This document shows, piece after piece, positions 37,186 through 46,579 of a stretch of 64,000 nt of DNA. The stretch lies in the NCBI GenBank assembly GCA_002134785.1, contig MBQZ01000013.1:1-64000 (forward strand). The letters are read 5' to 3'. Below the pieces are notes generated by a model. That model did no database searches, was not told the origin of the DNA, and saw only the letters and a program-made list of their open reading frames with translations. Each line of letters begins with the position of its first letter. Within the stretch, counting starts at the first letter, position 1. Made by a program: the position numbers and the translations under genes. The DNA comes from Crenothrix sp. D3. Its GTDB lineage: Bacteria; Pseudomonadota; Gammaproteobacteria; Methylococcales; Methylomonadaceae.

Positions 37186-38247
37186 ATGCCTTTAGTTGCT
37201 CACACTGATTTACCAACATTTCAACGTCTGCGTGAAGAAGGCGAGGAAATAGTTGATGCTGAACGCGCCAGTCATCAAGATATTCGAGAACTGCACATTG
37301 GTTTATTAAATATGATGCCCGATGCGGCACTGGAAGCCACGGAACGGCAATTTTTTCGTTTAGTCGGTGCGTGTAATCAGATTGCCCAGTTTCATGTACA
37401 TCTGTTTACCATTGACGGCTTGCCGCGTGGCGAAGAAGCGCGAGTGCATATTGATAAATACTACGAATCGTTTGAGAAAATTAAAGCCGATGGTTTGGAT
37501 GCACTGATTATCAGTGGTGCGAATGTTATTCGCTCACGCTTACCTGAAGAAGATTTTTGGCAGCCATTGACGGAGGTGTTTTCGTGGGCTAAAGAAAATG
37601 TCACGTCGGTATTGTGTTCCTGTTTAGCCACACACGCCTTGATTCATTACTGTTACGGAGTCGAGCGTACCCGTCTGCCAGAAAAACGCTGGGGGGTGTT
37701 TTCCCATAAACTGGTCAATCGCCATCATCCCTTAGTCGCGGAAATTAATACCCGTTTTGATGTGCCGCATTCACGGTTTAATGAGATATTTCAAACTGAT
37801 ATGGAAGCACACGGGTTACAAGTATTAGCCGCGAGTAAAGAAGCGGGCGTGCATCTTGCGGTCAGTCCCGATGGATTTCGCATTGTATTTTTTCAGGGGC
37901 ATCCTGAATATGACGATATTAGCTTGTTAAAAGAATATAAACGCGAAGTGCTACGATTTTATCGCGGTGAAATTAACGATTACCCACCGTTTCCAGAAAA
38001 TTATTTTGATGCGGATGTGCAGCAAATCTTTGCTGATTATGAGCATGAAGTTAAAAAAGCAAAACGGTCAGGACAAACACTTAGCGAATTTCCTGAAGCC
38101 TCAGTTATCAGCCATCTCGACAATACTTGGAGCGATACTGCAAAAGCCGTCTTTAATAATTGGTTAGGCAAAGTCTATCAATTAACGAATCAGGATAGAC
38201 GCTTGCCCTTTATGGAGGGTATTGATCCTAACAATCCATTGGGTTAA
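37186..38247 (+). CDS. metA: Homoserine O-succinyltransferase (MetA family)
   Basis: This 353-residue enzyme acylates homoserine in methionine synthesis. I take the ATG at 37186 (MPLVAHTDLPTF) because a GAAGGGG ribosome site precedes it; an upstream start would overlap the ATPase gene. Family blocks are LHIGLLNMMPDAALEATERQF, LIISGANV, a nucleophile region VLCSCLATHALIHY (one Cys catalytic), RWGVFSHKLVNRHHPLV and FFQGHPEYD. Specificity for succinyl- or acetyl-CoA cannot be told from this view. Confidence 0.85.
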   Translation: MPLVAHTDLPTFQRLREEGEEIVDAERASHQDIRELHIGLLNMMPDAALEATERQFFRLVGACNQIAQFHVHLFTIDGLPRGEEARVHIDKYYESFEKIKADGLDALIISGANVIRSRLPEEDFWQPLTEVFSWAKENVTSVLCSCLATHALIHYCYGVERTRLPEKRWGVFSHKLVNRHHPLVAEINTRFDVPHSRFNEIFQTDMEAHGLQVLAASKEAGVHLAVSPDGFRIVFFQGHPEYDDISLLKEYKREVLRFYRGEINDYPPFPENYFDADVQQIFADYEHEVKKAKRSGQTLSEFPEASVISHLDNTWSDTAKAVFNNWLGKVYQLTNQDRRLPFMEGIDPNNPLG

Positions 38248-38419
38248 TGCCAGTAATTCTAAGTATCGTGTCATTATTATAGTAACCAGTCTGTGTTTGT
38301 TACCTTGTTTTGAAAGCGGGAAAAACCACGATTTAGCCACCTCTTTACTTGATGAGCAATACTGATTGCAACACCGTGTATCGACTGTACTGAGGTATTA
38401 AAACGCTTTTTATATTAAG

Positions 38420-39592
38420 TTAGTTATTTCGATTAATAAACCGCTCTAAACGCTGTATAGCAATCGCCATGCGTTCTATGGATGTGGTGTAAGCGAATCG
38501 TAGTGCGTGGTGTGCGTTGTATGTGCCAAAATCTTTTCCAGGGGTGACTGCTACGCCTTCGGCTTCTAATAAGTCGAGGCAAAATTGATAGCTGTCATCG
38601 GTAAATTTTCGACAGTTGGCGTAAATATAAAACGCCCCTTCGGGTTTTACAGGAATTTCAAAACCGAGACGTAATAGGTTTTCATACAGAAAATCACGGC
38701 GGTGAGCAAATTCTGCACGTCTTCGTTCTAGTTCTGCGAGGGTTTCGGTATCAAAGGCAGCCAGTGCGGCATATTGGGCATCGGTAGCCGTGGCAATGAA
38801 AATATTTTGTGCGAGTTTTTCGGTGGCTTCAATAAAGCCTTCTGGTACGATTAGCCAACCGATACGCCAACCTGTCATGGCAAAATATTTGGAAAAACTG
38901 TTGATAACAAAGACATTATCGCTAAATTCCAACGCGGAGGCGGCGGGTTGGTCATACACTAAGCCGTGATAAATTTCATCGGAATAAAAACAGCCCCCTA
39001 ACTCATTGACGGTTTGAATGCTTTGTTTTAAATCGTCGGCAGTAATGAGTGTTCCTGTGGGATTAGACGGCGAGGCGATTAACACGCCTTTAGTTGATGT
39101 CGTCCAGTGTTGCCGTATGAGTTCAGCGGTGAGTTGATAGTTAGAATCTGCATCGACAGGGATGGTTTTTGCGTGGGCATCAAATAAGGTCGCGAAGTTA
39201 CTATTACACGGATAGCAGGGGTCAGGCATTAATACGTCGTCTTGGGGGTTTAAGCTCGCAGCAAATGCCAGTAAAAATGCACCCGATGCACCAGGCGTGA
39301 CAAAAATACGCTGGGTGGCAACGGTTACACCATAACGTTGTTGATAATATTGGGCTATTTTCTCGCGCAATGCAGGTAAGCCAGCTGCGGGGGTGTATTT
39401 AACCTCGCGCGTAAGTAGTTGTTTAGCCGCTGCATCGACTATAGTTTGCGGTGCGGCAAAGTCTGGCTCACCAATTTCCATGTGAATAACGTCTCTACCT
39501 TGTGCTTCCAATTGCTTGGCACGGCGTAGTAAGTCCATGACATGAAATGCAGATATGTCGAAAGTTCGCTTTGCTAATCGTTTATCCATCAC
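38420..39592 (-). CDS. Pyridoxal-phosphate aminotransferase, class I/II
   Basis: This 390-residue protein of the fold-type I aminotransferase family shows GEPDFAAPQTIVDAA near the N-terminus and PGASGAFLLAFAA. The pyridoxal-phosphate lysine lies in NSFSKYFAMTGWRIGW (about residue 231), and a terminal arginine stands in LRFAYTTS. Substrate specificity, such as aspartate or aromatic amino acids, is not clear. It is convergent with metA and divergent from dksA. Confidence 0.85.
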   Translation of the reverse strand: MMDKRLAKRTFDISAFHVMDLLRRAKQLEAQGRDVIHMEIGEPDFAAPQTIVDAAAKQLLTREVKYTPAAGLPALREKIAQYYQQRYGVTVATQRIFVTPGASGAFLLAFAASLNPQDDVLMPDPCYPCNSNFATLFDAHAKTIPVDADSNYQLTAELIRQHWTTSTKGVLIASPSNPTGTLITADDLKQSIQTVNELGGCFYSDEIYHGLVYDQPAASALEFSDNVFVINSFSKYFAMTGWRIGWLIVPEGFIEATEKLAQNIFIATATDAQYAALAAFDTETLAELERRRAEFAHRRDFLYENLLRLGFEIPVKPEGAFYIYANCRKFTDDSYQFCLDLLEAEGVAVTPGKDFGTYNAHHALRFAYTTSIERMAIAIQRLERFINRNN

Positions 39593-39700
39593 TCAAACCA
39601 CTTATTAAAACGTAGGATGATACCAATAATTCTTGCTAAGCTGTGACTATTCTGCTAAAAATGCGCAGTTTTTATTTACCTTGCCCTTTGGAGTTAATGG

Positions 39701-40135
39701 ATGACCGCTAGTGCTAAACCGAATGTGTCACCTTTTAGTTTTACGCCTTATGTAGAAGTAGAAGGCGAAGAATACATGAATGAACATCAACTGAAACATT
39801 TTGAGAACATTCTTCGTAATTGGAAATCTGAATTAATGCACGAAGTAGACCGTACCGTCCACCACATGCAGGATGATGCAGCTAATTTTCCTGATCCCAA
39901 TGATCGGGCAACTCAAGAATCCGAGTTCAGTTTGGAGTTACGAACTCGTGACCGTGAACGTAGATTGATTAAAAAAATTGATGAGTCGCTGAAAGAAATT
40001 GAATCAGGCGATTATGGTTTTTGTGAGTCATGCGGTATTGATATAGGCATCCGTCGCCTAGAAGCTAGACCGACAGCAACCTTGTGTATCGACTGCAAAA
40101 CACTGGATGAAATTCGAGAAAAACAAATGGGGTAA
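39701..40135 (+). CDS. dksA: DksA, RNA-polymerase-binding transcription factor
   Basis: This 144-residue protein has the long coiled coil (about 30-105) and the C-terminal four-cysteine zinc finger [17 protein letters not shown] followed by TLCIDC. The tip acidic residues lie in the DPNDRATQ stretch. It works with ppGpp to adjust rRNA and biosynthetic promoters. The adjacent downstream gluQRS gene, 2 bp away, is the usual arrangement in gammaproteobacteria. Confidence 0.95.
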   Translation: MTASAKPNVSPFSFTPYVEVEGEEYMNEHQLKHFENILRNWKSELMHEVDRTVHHMQDDAANFPDPNDRATQESEFSLELRTRDRERRLIKKIDESLKEIESGDYGFCESCGIDIGIRRLEARPTATLCIDCKTLDEIREKQMG

Positions 40136-40137
40136 AC

Positions 40138-41019
40138 TTGTCTAATCCAGACAAACCCATTATAGGTCGGTTCGCACCCTCGCCAACCGGCCCTTTACAT
40201 CTAGGTTCACTCTACACCGCGCTGGCTAGTTTTCTGCACGCTCGTTCGCAGCAAGGTAAGTGGTTATTACGCATTGATGACTTAGACACTCAGCGCAATG
40301 TTAAAGGCGCGACCGATGCTATTTTAACAACACTGGATACCTTTGGTTTGCATTGGGATGATAGCGTTGTTTATCAAAGCCGATGTCTCGCTGTTTATCA
40401 CGATGTTTTGAATGAATTGGCGAAAAACCAGCTTATTTATCCCTGTAGTTGTAGTCGAAAGATGCTTGCATCAACGGCTATTTATGATGGTCTGTGTCGC
40501 AATCAATCAATTACAGCCGATAGCCTCTACGCGCTACGCATTAAAACTGACTCACGACTTATTAGCGTTGAAGATGGTCTACAAGGTTTAATTTCGCATA
40601 ACATAGCGAAGCAATATGGCGATTTTATTTTAAAACGTAGGGATGGCATTGTTGCCTATCAATTTGCAGTGATTATCGACGACGACAGGCAACACATAAA
40701 TCAGATTGTACGCGGTGTTGATTTATTGACAGAAACGCCTAAGCAAATTTATTTACAGCAGGTACTGGGATTGCCTTGCCCTGATTATCTACACGTTCCC
40801 ATCATTATTGACCAACACGGCTATAAACTCAGCAAACAAACACAAGCAACCGCTGTTAATTTAACAAGACCACAAGGCGTTATTTTTGAATTATTAGGCT
40901 TGTTAAAACAAAATCCACCCAGTGAATTACAATACGCGTCCGTCACCGAATTATTAGATTGGGCAATTGAGCATTGGAATATTGAGTGTTTAAAAAATAT
41001 TAAACAAGTAACTGCTTAG
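40138..41019 (+). CDS. gluQRS: Glutamyl-queuosine tRNA(Asp) synthetase
   Basis: This 293-residue glutamyl-tRNA synthetase paralogue lacks the anticodon-binding domain. It attaches glutamate to queuosine of tRNA(Asp). Seen are GRFAPSPTGPLHLGSLYTAL with the HIGH-like HLGS, and the KMSKS-like loop in HGYKLSKQTQA near 233-243. The zinc-binding cysteines are in YPCSCSRK. The start is TTG at 40138, 2 bp after the dksA stop; no ATG is available near it. Confidence 0.93.
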   Translation: MSNPDKPIIGRFAPSPTGPLHLGSLYTALASFLHARSQQGKWLLRIDDLDTQRNVKGATDAILTTLDTFGLHWDDSVVYQSRCLAVYHDVLNELAKNQLIYPCSCSRKMLASTAIYDGLCRNQSITADSLYALRIKTDSRLISVEDGLQGLISHNIAKQYGDFILKRRDGIVAYQFAVIIDDDRQHINQIVRGVDLLTETPKQIYLQQVLGLPCPDYLHVPIIIDQHGYKLSKQTQATAVNLTRPQGVIFELLGLLKQNPPSELQYASVTELLDWAIEHWNIECLKNIKQVTA

Positions 41020-41117
41020 GCTTAATGCGGAAATAATTGAAATAGGACAGATTAAACTAACTGTTCAGGAAACAGAGGACTTGTAGTGTGTGATTGGTAA
41101 TGCGAGTAAATTAGATG

Positions 41118-41191
41118 TGGGGTTAGCAGGACTCGAACCTGCGACCCTCGGCTTAGAAGGCCGATGCTCTATCCAGCTGAGCTATAACCCC
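41118..41191 (-). tRNA. tRNA-Arg (anticodon TCT)
   Basis: A full 74-nt cloverleaf is visible on the minus strand, starting GGGGTTATAGCTCAG and with anticodon loop CTTCTAA. The acceptor stem GGGGTTA pairs with TAACCCC and the T-loop is TTCGAGT. CCA is not encoded. Confidence 0.97.
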
Positions 41192-41262
41192 ATAGAATTT
41201 ATGATGTATCGTAGCGATAATATAAGCAGGGATGGATTGTTATAAAACTCAACGCAAAAAAA

Positions 41263-41339
41263 TGGTCGGGGTGGAGGGATTCGAACCCCCGACATCCTGC
41301 TCCCAAAGCAGGCGCGCTACCAAACTGCGCTACACCCCG
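41263..41339 (-). tRNA. tRNA-Pro (anticodon TGG)
   Basis: A 77-nt cloverleaf including an encoded CCA end starts CGGGGTGTAGCGCAG on the minus strand. The anticodon loop is TTTGGGA and the T-loop TTCGAAT. It lies 71 bp upstream of tRNA-Arg, so the two are probably one transcript. Confidence 0.97.
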
Positions 41340-41512
41340 ACAAACTTTTTATTACCTAACAATCATCTCTCAAAACCCCTAGATGAGACGGACATAATAA
41401 CCAAATACTTTATTTTGGTCAACTCTTTTTGTATCGTTAACCACCTATAATTTTATTTTACCGATTCATTATTCAATAATAATAGGCAGATACACTACAA
41501 TTATTAAGAAAT

Positions 41513-41549
41513 CCCTTTAATTTGCCTGACTACCTTTAAAATTAAAGGG
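41513..41549. repeat. Inverted repeat before the pyruvate:ferredoxin oxidoreductase gene
   Basis: CCCTTTAATTT (41513-41523) and AAATTAAAGGG (41539-41549) are perfect 11-bp inverted arms around 15 bases, ending about 40 bp before the ATG. It could be an operator or a leader hairpin; no known regulator is implied by sequence. Confidence 0.5.
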
Positions 41550-41590
41550 TAAACTGTAAAAATATTTCTATTCATCTAAGAGGTCGTCTT

Positions 41591-44500
41591 ATGCACAAGC
41601 AGCAAACACTTACCATCGATGGTAACCAAGCGGCGGCGAGTATCGCGCACAAACTCAATGAAGTTATTGCCATTTATCCGATAACACCGTCATCCAATAT
41701 GGGTGAATGGGCGGATGAGTGGTCGGCGAAGGGGCAGACTAATTTGTGGGGTACTGTTCCGCAAGTTATCGAAATGCAGAGTGAAGCAGGGGTAGCGGGT
41801 GCTATTCATGGCGCGTTACAAGCGGGTTCTTTAGCAACCACGTTTACTGCGTCACAAGGTTTATTATTAATGTTGCCCAATATGTACAAAATTGCGGGCG
41901 AATTATCACCGGCGGTATTTCATATTGCGGCGCGTTCTTTGGCGTGTCAGGGCTTGTCTATTTTTGGCGATCACAGTGATGTGATGTCCGCACGGATGAC
42001 AGGCTTTGCGATGCTATGTTCCAACTCACCGCAAGAAGCAATGGATTTTGCTCTGATTGCTCATGCGGCAACCTTAGAAAGTCGTGTACCGTTCATGCAC
42101 TTTTTTGATGGTTTTAGAACCTCACATGAAGTGGCAAAAATTGTTGATATTAGTGATGACGTAATCCGCGCCATGATTAATGAAGAGTGGGTAACAGCAC
42201 ACCGTAACCGTGCGCTAACACCCAATAATCCTGTGTTACGCGGTACGGCACAAAATCCAGATGTGTATTTTCAGGCACGCGAAACGGTGAATTCGTTTTA
42301 TAACGCCTTGCCTGCTATTGTTCAAGCTACCATGAACCGTTTTGCTGAACTCACAGGTCGGCAGTATCGTTTGTTTGATTATATCGGCGCGGAAAATGCA
42401 GAACGTGTGATTGTTATCATGGGTTCAGGCGCGACAGCCGTGGAAGAAACGCTGAATTATCTGAATGCCCACGGTGAATCGGTAGGCGTGTTGATTGTAC
42501 GTTTATATCGCCCATTGGATGCTAAGACACTATTAGCTGCATTACCTGCCTCCGTGCGTAAAATTGCGGTATTAGATCGCACTAAAGAACCAGGTGCAGA
42601 CGGCGAACCGCTCTATAAAGATATATTGGGTGCAATTGCTCAAGATTTTATCAGCGGTGGCGCGAAGTTTCCGATATTGCCGAAAATAGTCGGTGGTCGT
42701 TATGGTTTGTCATCTAAAGAGTTCACGCCCGCCATGATTAAAGCGGTTTATGATGAACTAAAAAAAGACCAACCTAAAAATGATTTCACTATCGGTATTC
42801 ATGATGATGTCACTCACACCAGTTTAGACTGGGATACTAATTTTCGCACGGGTGCTAATGCGGATACTATTCAAGCCATGTTCTACGGTTTGGGCAGTGA
42901 TGGCACAGTGGGCGCGAATAAAAACACTATCAAAATTATCGGTGAAGATACCGATTTAAATGCTCAAGGTTATTTTGTTTATGATTCAAAAAAATCAGGC
43001 GCGGTCACAGTGTCGCATTTGCGCTTTGGTGCAAAACCGATACAGTCCAGCTACTTAATCGGTGAAAACGATGCTAATTTTATTGGTTGTCATCAAACCA
43101 TTTTTCTACAGCGTTACAATATGCTCGATAACGCGGCAGACAATGCGGTGTTTTTGCTGAATTCGCCCGAACCAGCGGATAAAGTTTGGGACTCTTTACC
43201 CACCAAAATGCAGCAACAAATGCTGGCGAAAAATATTCGTTTTTATGTGATTGACGGTTATGCAGTCGCAGAAAAAACGGGCATGGGTAAGCGTATTAAC
43301 ACCATCATGCAAACCTGTTTCTTTGCCATTTCTGGCGTGTTACCACAAGACCAAGCGATAGCCGCCATTAAACACGCAGTGGAAAAAACTTATGGAAAAA
43401 AAGGTCAACGCATCGTCGAATTGAATTTTCAGGCAATTGATGAAACGCTGGCGAGCTTGAATTCTGTGCCATTGCCTATTCAAGTCAGCAGCACGTTTGA
43501 TATAGTTTCTGTGATTAAAGACACCGCACCTGAGTTTGTTAAACGAGTTACAGGCGAAATTATCGCAGGGCGTGGTGATTTGTTACCCGTCAGTGCAATG
43601 CCGATTGACGGCACATTCCCAGTCGGTACAGCGGCGTTTGAAAAACGTAATCTTGCTTTAGAAATTCCTGTATTGGAAACCGATTTATGCACCCAATGTG
43701 GTAAGTGTGCGATGGTTTGCCCTCATGCCGCGATTCGTAGCAAAATTTATCCGACTGAATTATTAGCGGATGCTCCTGCCACCTTTAAACACGCGGCTAT
43801 GCTGGGCAAAGATTTTCCTGCGGGTTTGTCGATGACTTATCAAGTCGCGCCCGAAGATTGCACAGGCTGTACGCTGTGCGTCGATATTTGCCCGATTCGT
43901 GATAAATCCAACGCTAGTCGTAAAGCCTTAAACATGAGTCCACAACCTGCGTTGCTGGAAGCTGAGCGCGAAAATTGGGATTTCTTTTTAAATATCCCTG
44001 AATACGATAGAACGAAGTTAAAAACCAACACCATTAAAGGCGTGATGGTTCTGCAACCGTTATTTGAATTTTCTGGTGCGTGTGTCGGTTGTGGTGAAAC
44101 ACCGTATTTAAAACTGGCTTCGCAATTATTTGGTGATCGTATGGTGATTGCTAATGCCACGGGCTGTTCATCGATTTATGGCGGTAATTTACCGACTACA
44201 CCTTGGACTAAAAATGCCGAAGGTCGCGGGCCTGCTTGGAATAATTCCTTATTTGAAGACAATGCCGAATTTGGTTTAGGAATGCGGGTGTCTATTGATA
44301 AGCACGCAGAACAAGCCAGTGAATTATTAGCGTCATTGAGTGACTCGCTGAATGGTGAATTGGTTGATGCGATTTTAAATGCTGACCAATCCAATGAAGT
44401 GGGTATTCATGAGCAACGCGAACGCGTGGCAGAACTCAAACAAGCACTCAGCAACACGACAACTCCAGCCGCTAAAACGCTAACCCAGCTTGCCGACAAT

Positions 44501-45229
44501 CTTTGTAAAAAGAGTGTGTGGATTATTGGTGGTGATGGTTGGGCGTATGACATCGGTTTTGGTGGCGTGGATCACGTTCTTGCCAGTGGTCGTAATGTGA
44601 ATATTCTGGTATTAGATACCGAAGTGTATTCCAACACGGGCGGACAAACTTCAAAATCCACGCCATTAGGTGCAGTTGCTAAATTCTCCGCTGGCGGTAA
44701 AGCCACTGCGAAAAAAGACCTCGCCTTATTAGCAATGGATTACGCGAATGTCTATGTGGCGCATATTGCCTATGCAGGTAAAGATGTACAAACCCTAAAT
44801 GCGTTTATCGAAGCCGAAGCGCATGATGGTCCATCGATTATTATTGCTTACGCGCCTTGTATTGCACACGGTGTGGACTTGTCCAACAATCACCGTCAAC
44901 AAAATCTAGCGGTAAAAAGTGGGCATTGGCCATTATTCCGTTTCAATCCAAACAAGATAAAACAAGGTAAAAATCCGATGCAGTTGGATTCCGCTGAGCC
45001 TTCCATTCCGTACCGCGATTTTGTCAAAACCGAAACCCGCTTCAGTATGTTATGGCAAAGTCATCCCGAAGATGCTGAACGCTTTTTAGCGCAAGCCCAA
45101 CAAGATGTAAAAAATCGCTATCACTATTACAAACAACTGTCCGAACTGGCATGGAATGAAACCACCAGTGTCTCGGCAATCAAAGTCCAATTAAAAACTG
45201 ACAGTGCAAAGGAGCAAAACAATGGTTGA
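41591..45229 (+). CDS. nifJ: Pyruvate:ferredoxin (flavodoxin) oxidoreductase
   Basis: This 1212-residue single-chain enzyme converts pyruvate and CoA to acetyl-CoA, CO2 and reduced ferredoxin. The N-terminal domains hold YPITPSSNMGEWADEW and the CoA and transketolase-like regions. A ferredoxin-like domain at about 695-780 has two clusters (CTQCGKCAMVCPHAAIR and CTGCTLCVDICPIRDK). The thiamine diphosphate domain holds ATGCSSIYGGNLPTTPWTKN and GGDGWAYDIGFGGVDHVL. It is complete and overlaps the next gene by 8 bp. It suggests fermentation or low-oxygen metabolism. Confidence 0.95.
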   Translation: MHKQQTLTIDGNQAAASIAHKLNEVIAIYPITPSSNMGEWADEWSAKGQTNLWGTVPQVIEMQSEAGVAGAIHGALQAGSLATTFTASQGLLLMLPNMYKIAGELSPAVFHIAARSLACQGLSIFGDHSDVMSARMTGFAMLCSNSPQEAMDFALIAHAATLESRVPFMHFFDGFRTSHEVAKIVDISDDVIRAMINEEWVTAHRNRALTPNNPVLRGTAQNPDVYFQARETVNSFYNALPAIVQATMNRFAELTGRQYRLFDYIGAENAERVIVIMGSGATAVEETLNYLNAHGESVGVLIVRLYRPLDAKTLLAALPASVRKIAVLDRTKEPGADGEPLYKDILGAIAQDFISGGAKFPILPKIVGGRYGLSSKEFTPAMIKAVYDELKKDQPKNDFTIGIHDDVTHTSLDWDTNFRTGANADTIQAMFYGLGSDGTVGANKNTIKIIGEDTDLNAQGYFVYDSKKSGAVTVSHLRFGAKPIQSSYLIGENDANFIGCHQTIFLQRYNMLDNAADNAVFLLNSPEPADKVWDSLPTKMQQQMLAKNIRFYVIDGYAVAEKTGMGKRINTIMQTCFFAISGVLPQDQAIAAIKHAVEKTYGKKGQRIVELNFQAIDETLASLNSVPLPIQVSSTFDIVSVIKDTAPEFVKRVTGEIIAGRGDLLPVSAMPIDGTFPVGTAAFEKRNLALEIPVLETDLCTQCGKCAMVCPHAAIRSKIYPTELLADAPATFKHAAMLGKDFPAGLSMTYQVAPEDCTGCTLCVDICPIRDKSNASRKALNMSPQPALLEAERENWDFFLNIPEYDRTKLKTNTIKGVMVLQPLFEFSGACVGCGETPYLKLASQLFGDRMVIANATGCSSIYGGNLPTTPWTKNAEGRGPAWNNSLFEDNAEFGLGMRVSIDKHAEQASELLASLSDSLNGELVDAILNADQSNEVGIHEQRERVAELKQALSNTTTPAAKTLTQLADNLCKKSVWIIGGDGWAYDIGFGGVDHVLASGRNVNILVLDTEVYSNTGGQTSKSTPLGAVAKFSAGGKATAKKDLALLAMDYANVYVAHIAYAGKDVQTLNAFIEAEAHDGPSIIIAYAPCIAHGVDLSNNHRQQNLAVKSGHWPLFRFNPNKIKQGKNPMQLDSAEPSIPYRDFVKTETRFSMLWQSHPEDAERFLAQAQQDVKNRYHYYKQLSELAWNETTSVSAIKVQLKTDSAKEQNNG

Positions 45230-46235
45230 TTTAACGACTACTTACCTCGGTTTAAAACTGGCGCATCCATTAGTACCGTCATCATCGCCGTTCAGTAAAG
45301 ATGCAGCGTCTGCAAAACGCTTGGAAGATGCAGGCGCGTCTGCCATTGTCATGCACTCCTTATTTGAAGAAAAAATTGAAGAAGAATCCCAACAAATGGA
45401 GAGGTTCTTTTTTCAACAAGGATTAGGTACAGGTGAAGCCAATTCATTTCACCCTGTCCCTCATAACATTCAAACTTATCAAGAGCAGTATTTAGAAAAT
45501 TTACAAGCCGTTAAATCAGCATTATCTATTCCTGTGATTGCCAGTTTAAACGGCTCATCACTCAGCGGTTGGATAGATTACGGCACACAGTTACAACAAG
45601 CAGGCGCGGACGCGCTGGAATTGAATATCTACCATCTAGCGGCAAATGTTGAGGACAGTAGCGAAACGGTAGAAAATCATTATGTGGAAATTCTACAAGC
45701 TCTAAAAAGCCACGTCACTATTCCCATCACCATGAAATTGTCACCACAATTTAGCTCGCCTGTGCATTTTATTAAACGCCTAGAAACGGCGGGCGCAAAT
45801 GGAGTAGCGATTTTTAACCGTTTTTATCAACCTGATATAGACTTGGAAACGCTAAATGTTATTCCCAAGTTGGAACTATCCACCGCCTCAGAATCCTTGC
45901 TACGCGTGCGTTGGACGGCATTATTATACGGACGCACCAATTTATCATTGGCAGTCACAGGCGGTTTTCATCAAACTGATGATGTTATTAAAGCTTTATT
46001 AGCGGGCGCAGATGCAGTGCATTTATGCAGTGTGTTACTCAAAGAAGGCACGGGGAAATTAACACAAATACACGATGAATTAGAGCAATGGCTGATTGAG
46101 CATGAATATGACTCTATACAGCAACTCAAAGGCAGTGTCAGCCAACAACACGCGATTGATCCAAGTGCATTCGAACGCGCTAATTATGTACAGGTGTTGG
46201 ATAGTTATAGCAGTCCTAAGGGCGTGTTGCGGTAA
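45222..46235 (+). CDS. Dihydroorotate-dehydrogenase-like flavoprotein
   Basis: This 337-residue TIM-barrel flavin protein is of the DHODH-like family. I choose the ATG at 45222 behind the ribosome site AAGGAG; it overlaps the end of the nifJ gene by 8 bp, so translation is coupled. It shows LTTTYLGLKLAHPLVPSSSPFS, PVIASLNGSSLSGWIDY, LELNIYHLAA and the FMN-binding ITMKLSPQFS. Genes of this kind often accompany single-chain pyruvate:ferredoxin oxidoreductases. It is probably not the pyrimidine enzyme pyrD; its substrate is unknown. Confidence 0.82.
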   Translation: MVDLTTTYLGLKLAHPLVPSSSPFSKDAASAKRLEDAGASAIVMHSLFEEKIEEESQQMERFFFQQGLGTGEANSFHPVPHNIQTYQEQYLENLQAVKSALSIPVIASLNGSSLSGWIDYGTQLQQAGADALELNIYHLAANVEDSSETVENHYVEILQALKSHVTIPITMKLSPQFSSPVHFIKRLETAGANGVAIFNRFYQPDIDLETLNVIPKLELSTASESLLRVRWTALLYGRTNLSLAVTGGFHQTDDVIKALLAGADAVHLCSVLLKEGTGKLTQIHDELEQWLIEHEYDSIQQLKGSVSQQHAIDPSAFERANYVQVLDSYSSPKGVLR

Positions 46236-46579
46236 TTATATAGCTGGAGTGTCCTGCCTTAAATTCACTTTAAATCATTAAAATTTTAGGTGCTTATTTA
46301 TTAACTGGATTCCAACATGGATGTTGGAATCCAGTTTCAGGGAAGAATATTGCCATAAATCAATACTTCTACCATCCGACAATTCAATATTTGACTGTTA
46401 TTTCGCCGAAGATATGCAACGGCAACGATTTTGTCCTAAGCGGTTTCATACTGTATCATCTCAGCCTTGTTTTTATGTGTACTAATAAACATACTTTAAA
46501 ATCAATTTGTTATGCCGTTATTTTAATGGCAGGTACAATTAAATAAGCGGGTGAGGAATGTGAAGCAAGGAAACTTTTA
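46236..46579. other. 344-bp spacer with a perfect palindrome
   Basis: Apart from the palindrome at 46304-46335, no gene or promoter can be supported here. The frames are short and lack family features. Confidence 0.5.
46304..46335. repeat. Perfect 15-bp palindrome
   Basis: ACTGGATTCCAACAT is repeated in inverse orientation after a 2-base centre GG. It lies 69 bp after the flavoprotein gene and has no long T run. The GGA-TCCAA ... TTGGA-TCC pattern resembles the centre of the element at 47814-47953. Confidence 0.85.

Noticed and set aside
41232-41450. Plus-strand open frame over the tRNA-Pro gene
   Set aside because: It is the well-known spurious translation of a tRNA complement (VEGFEPPTS pattern). 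The tRNA is complete on the other strand.
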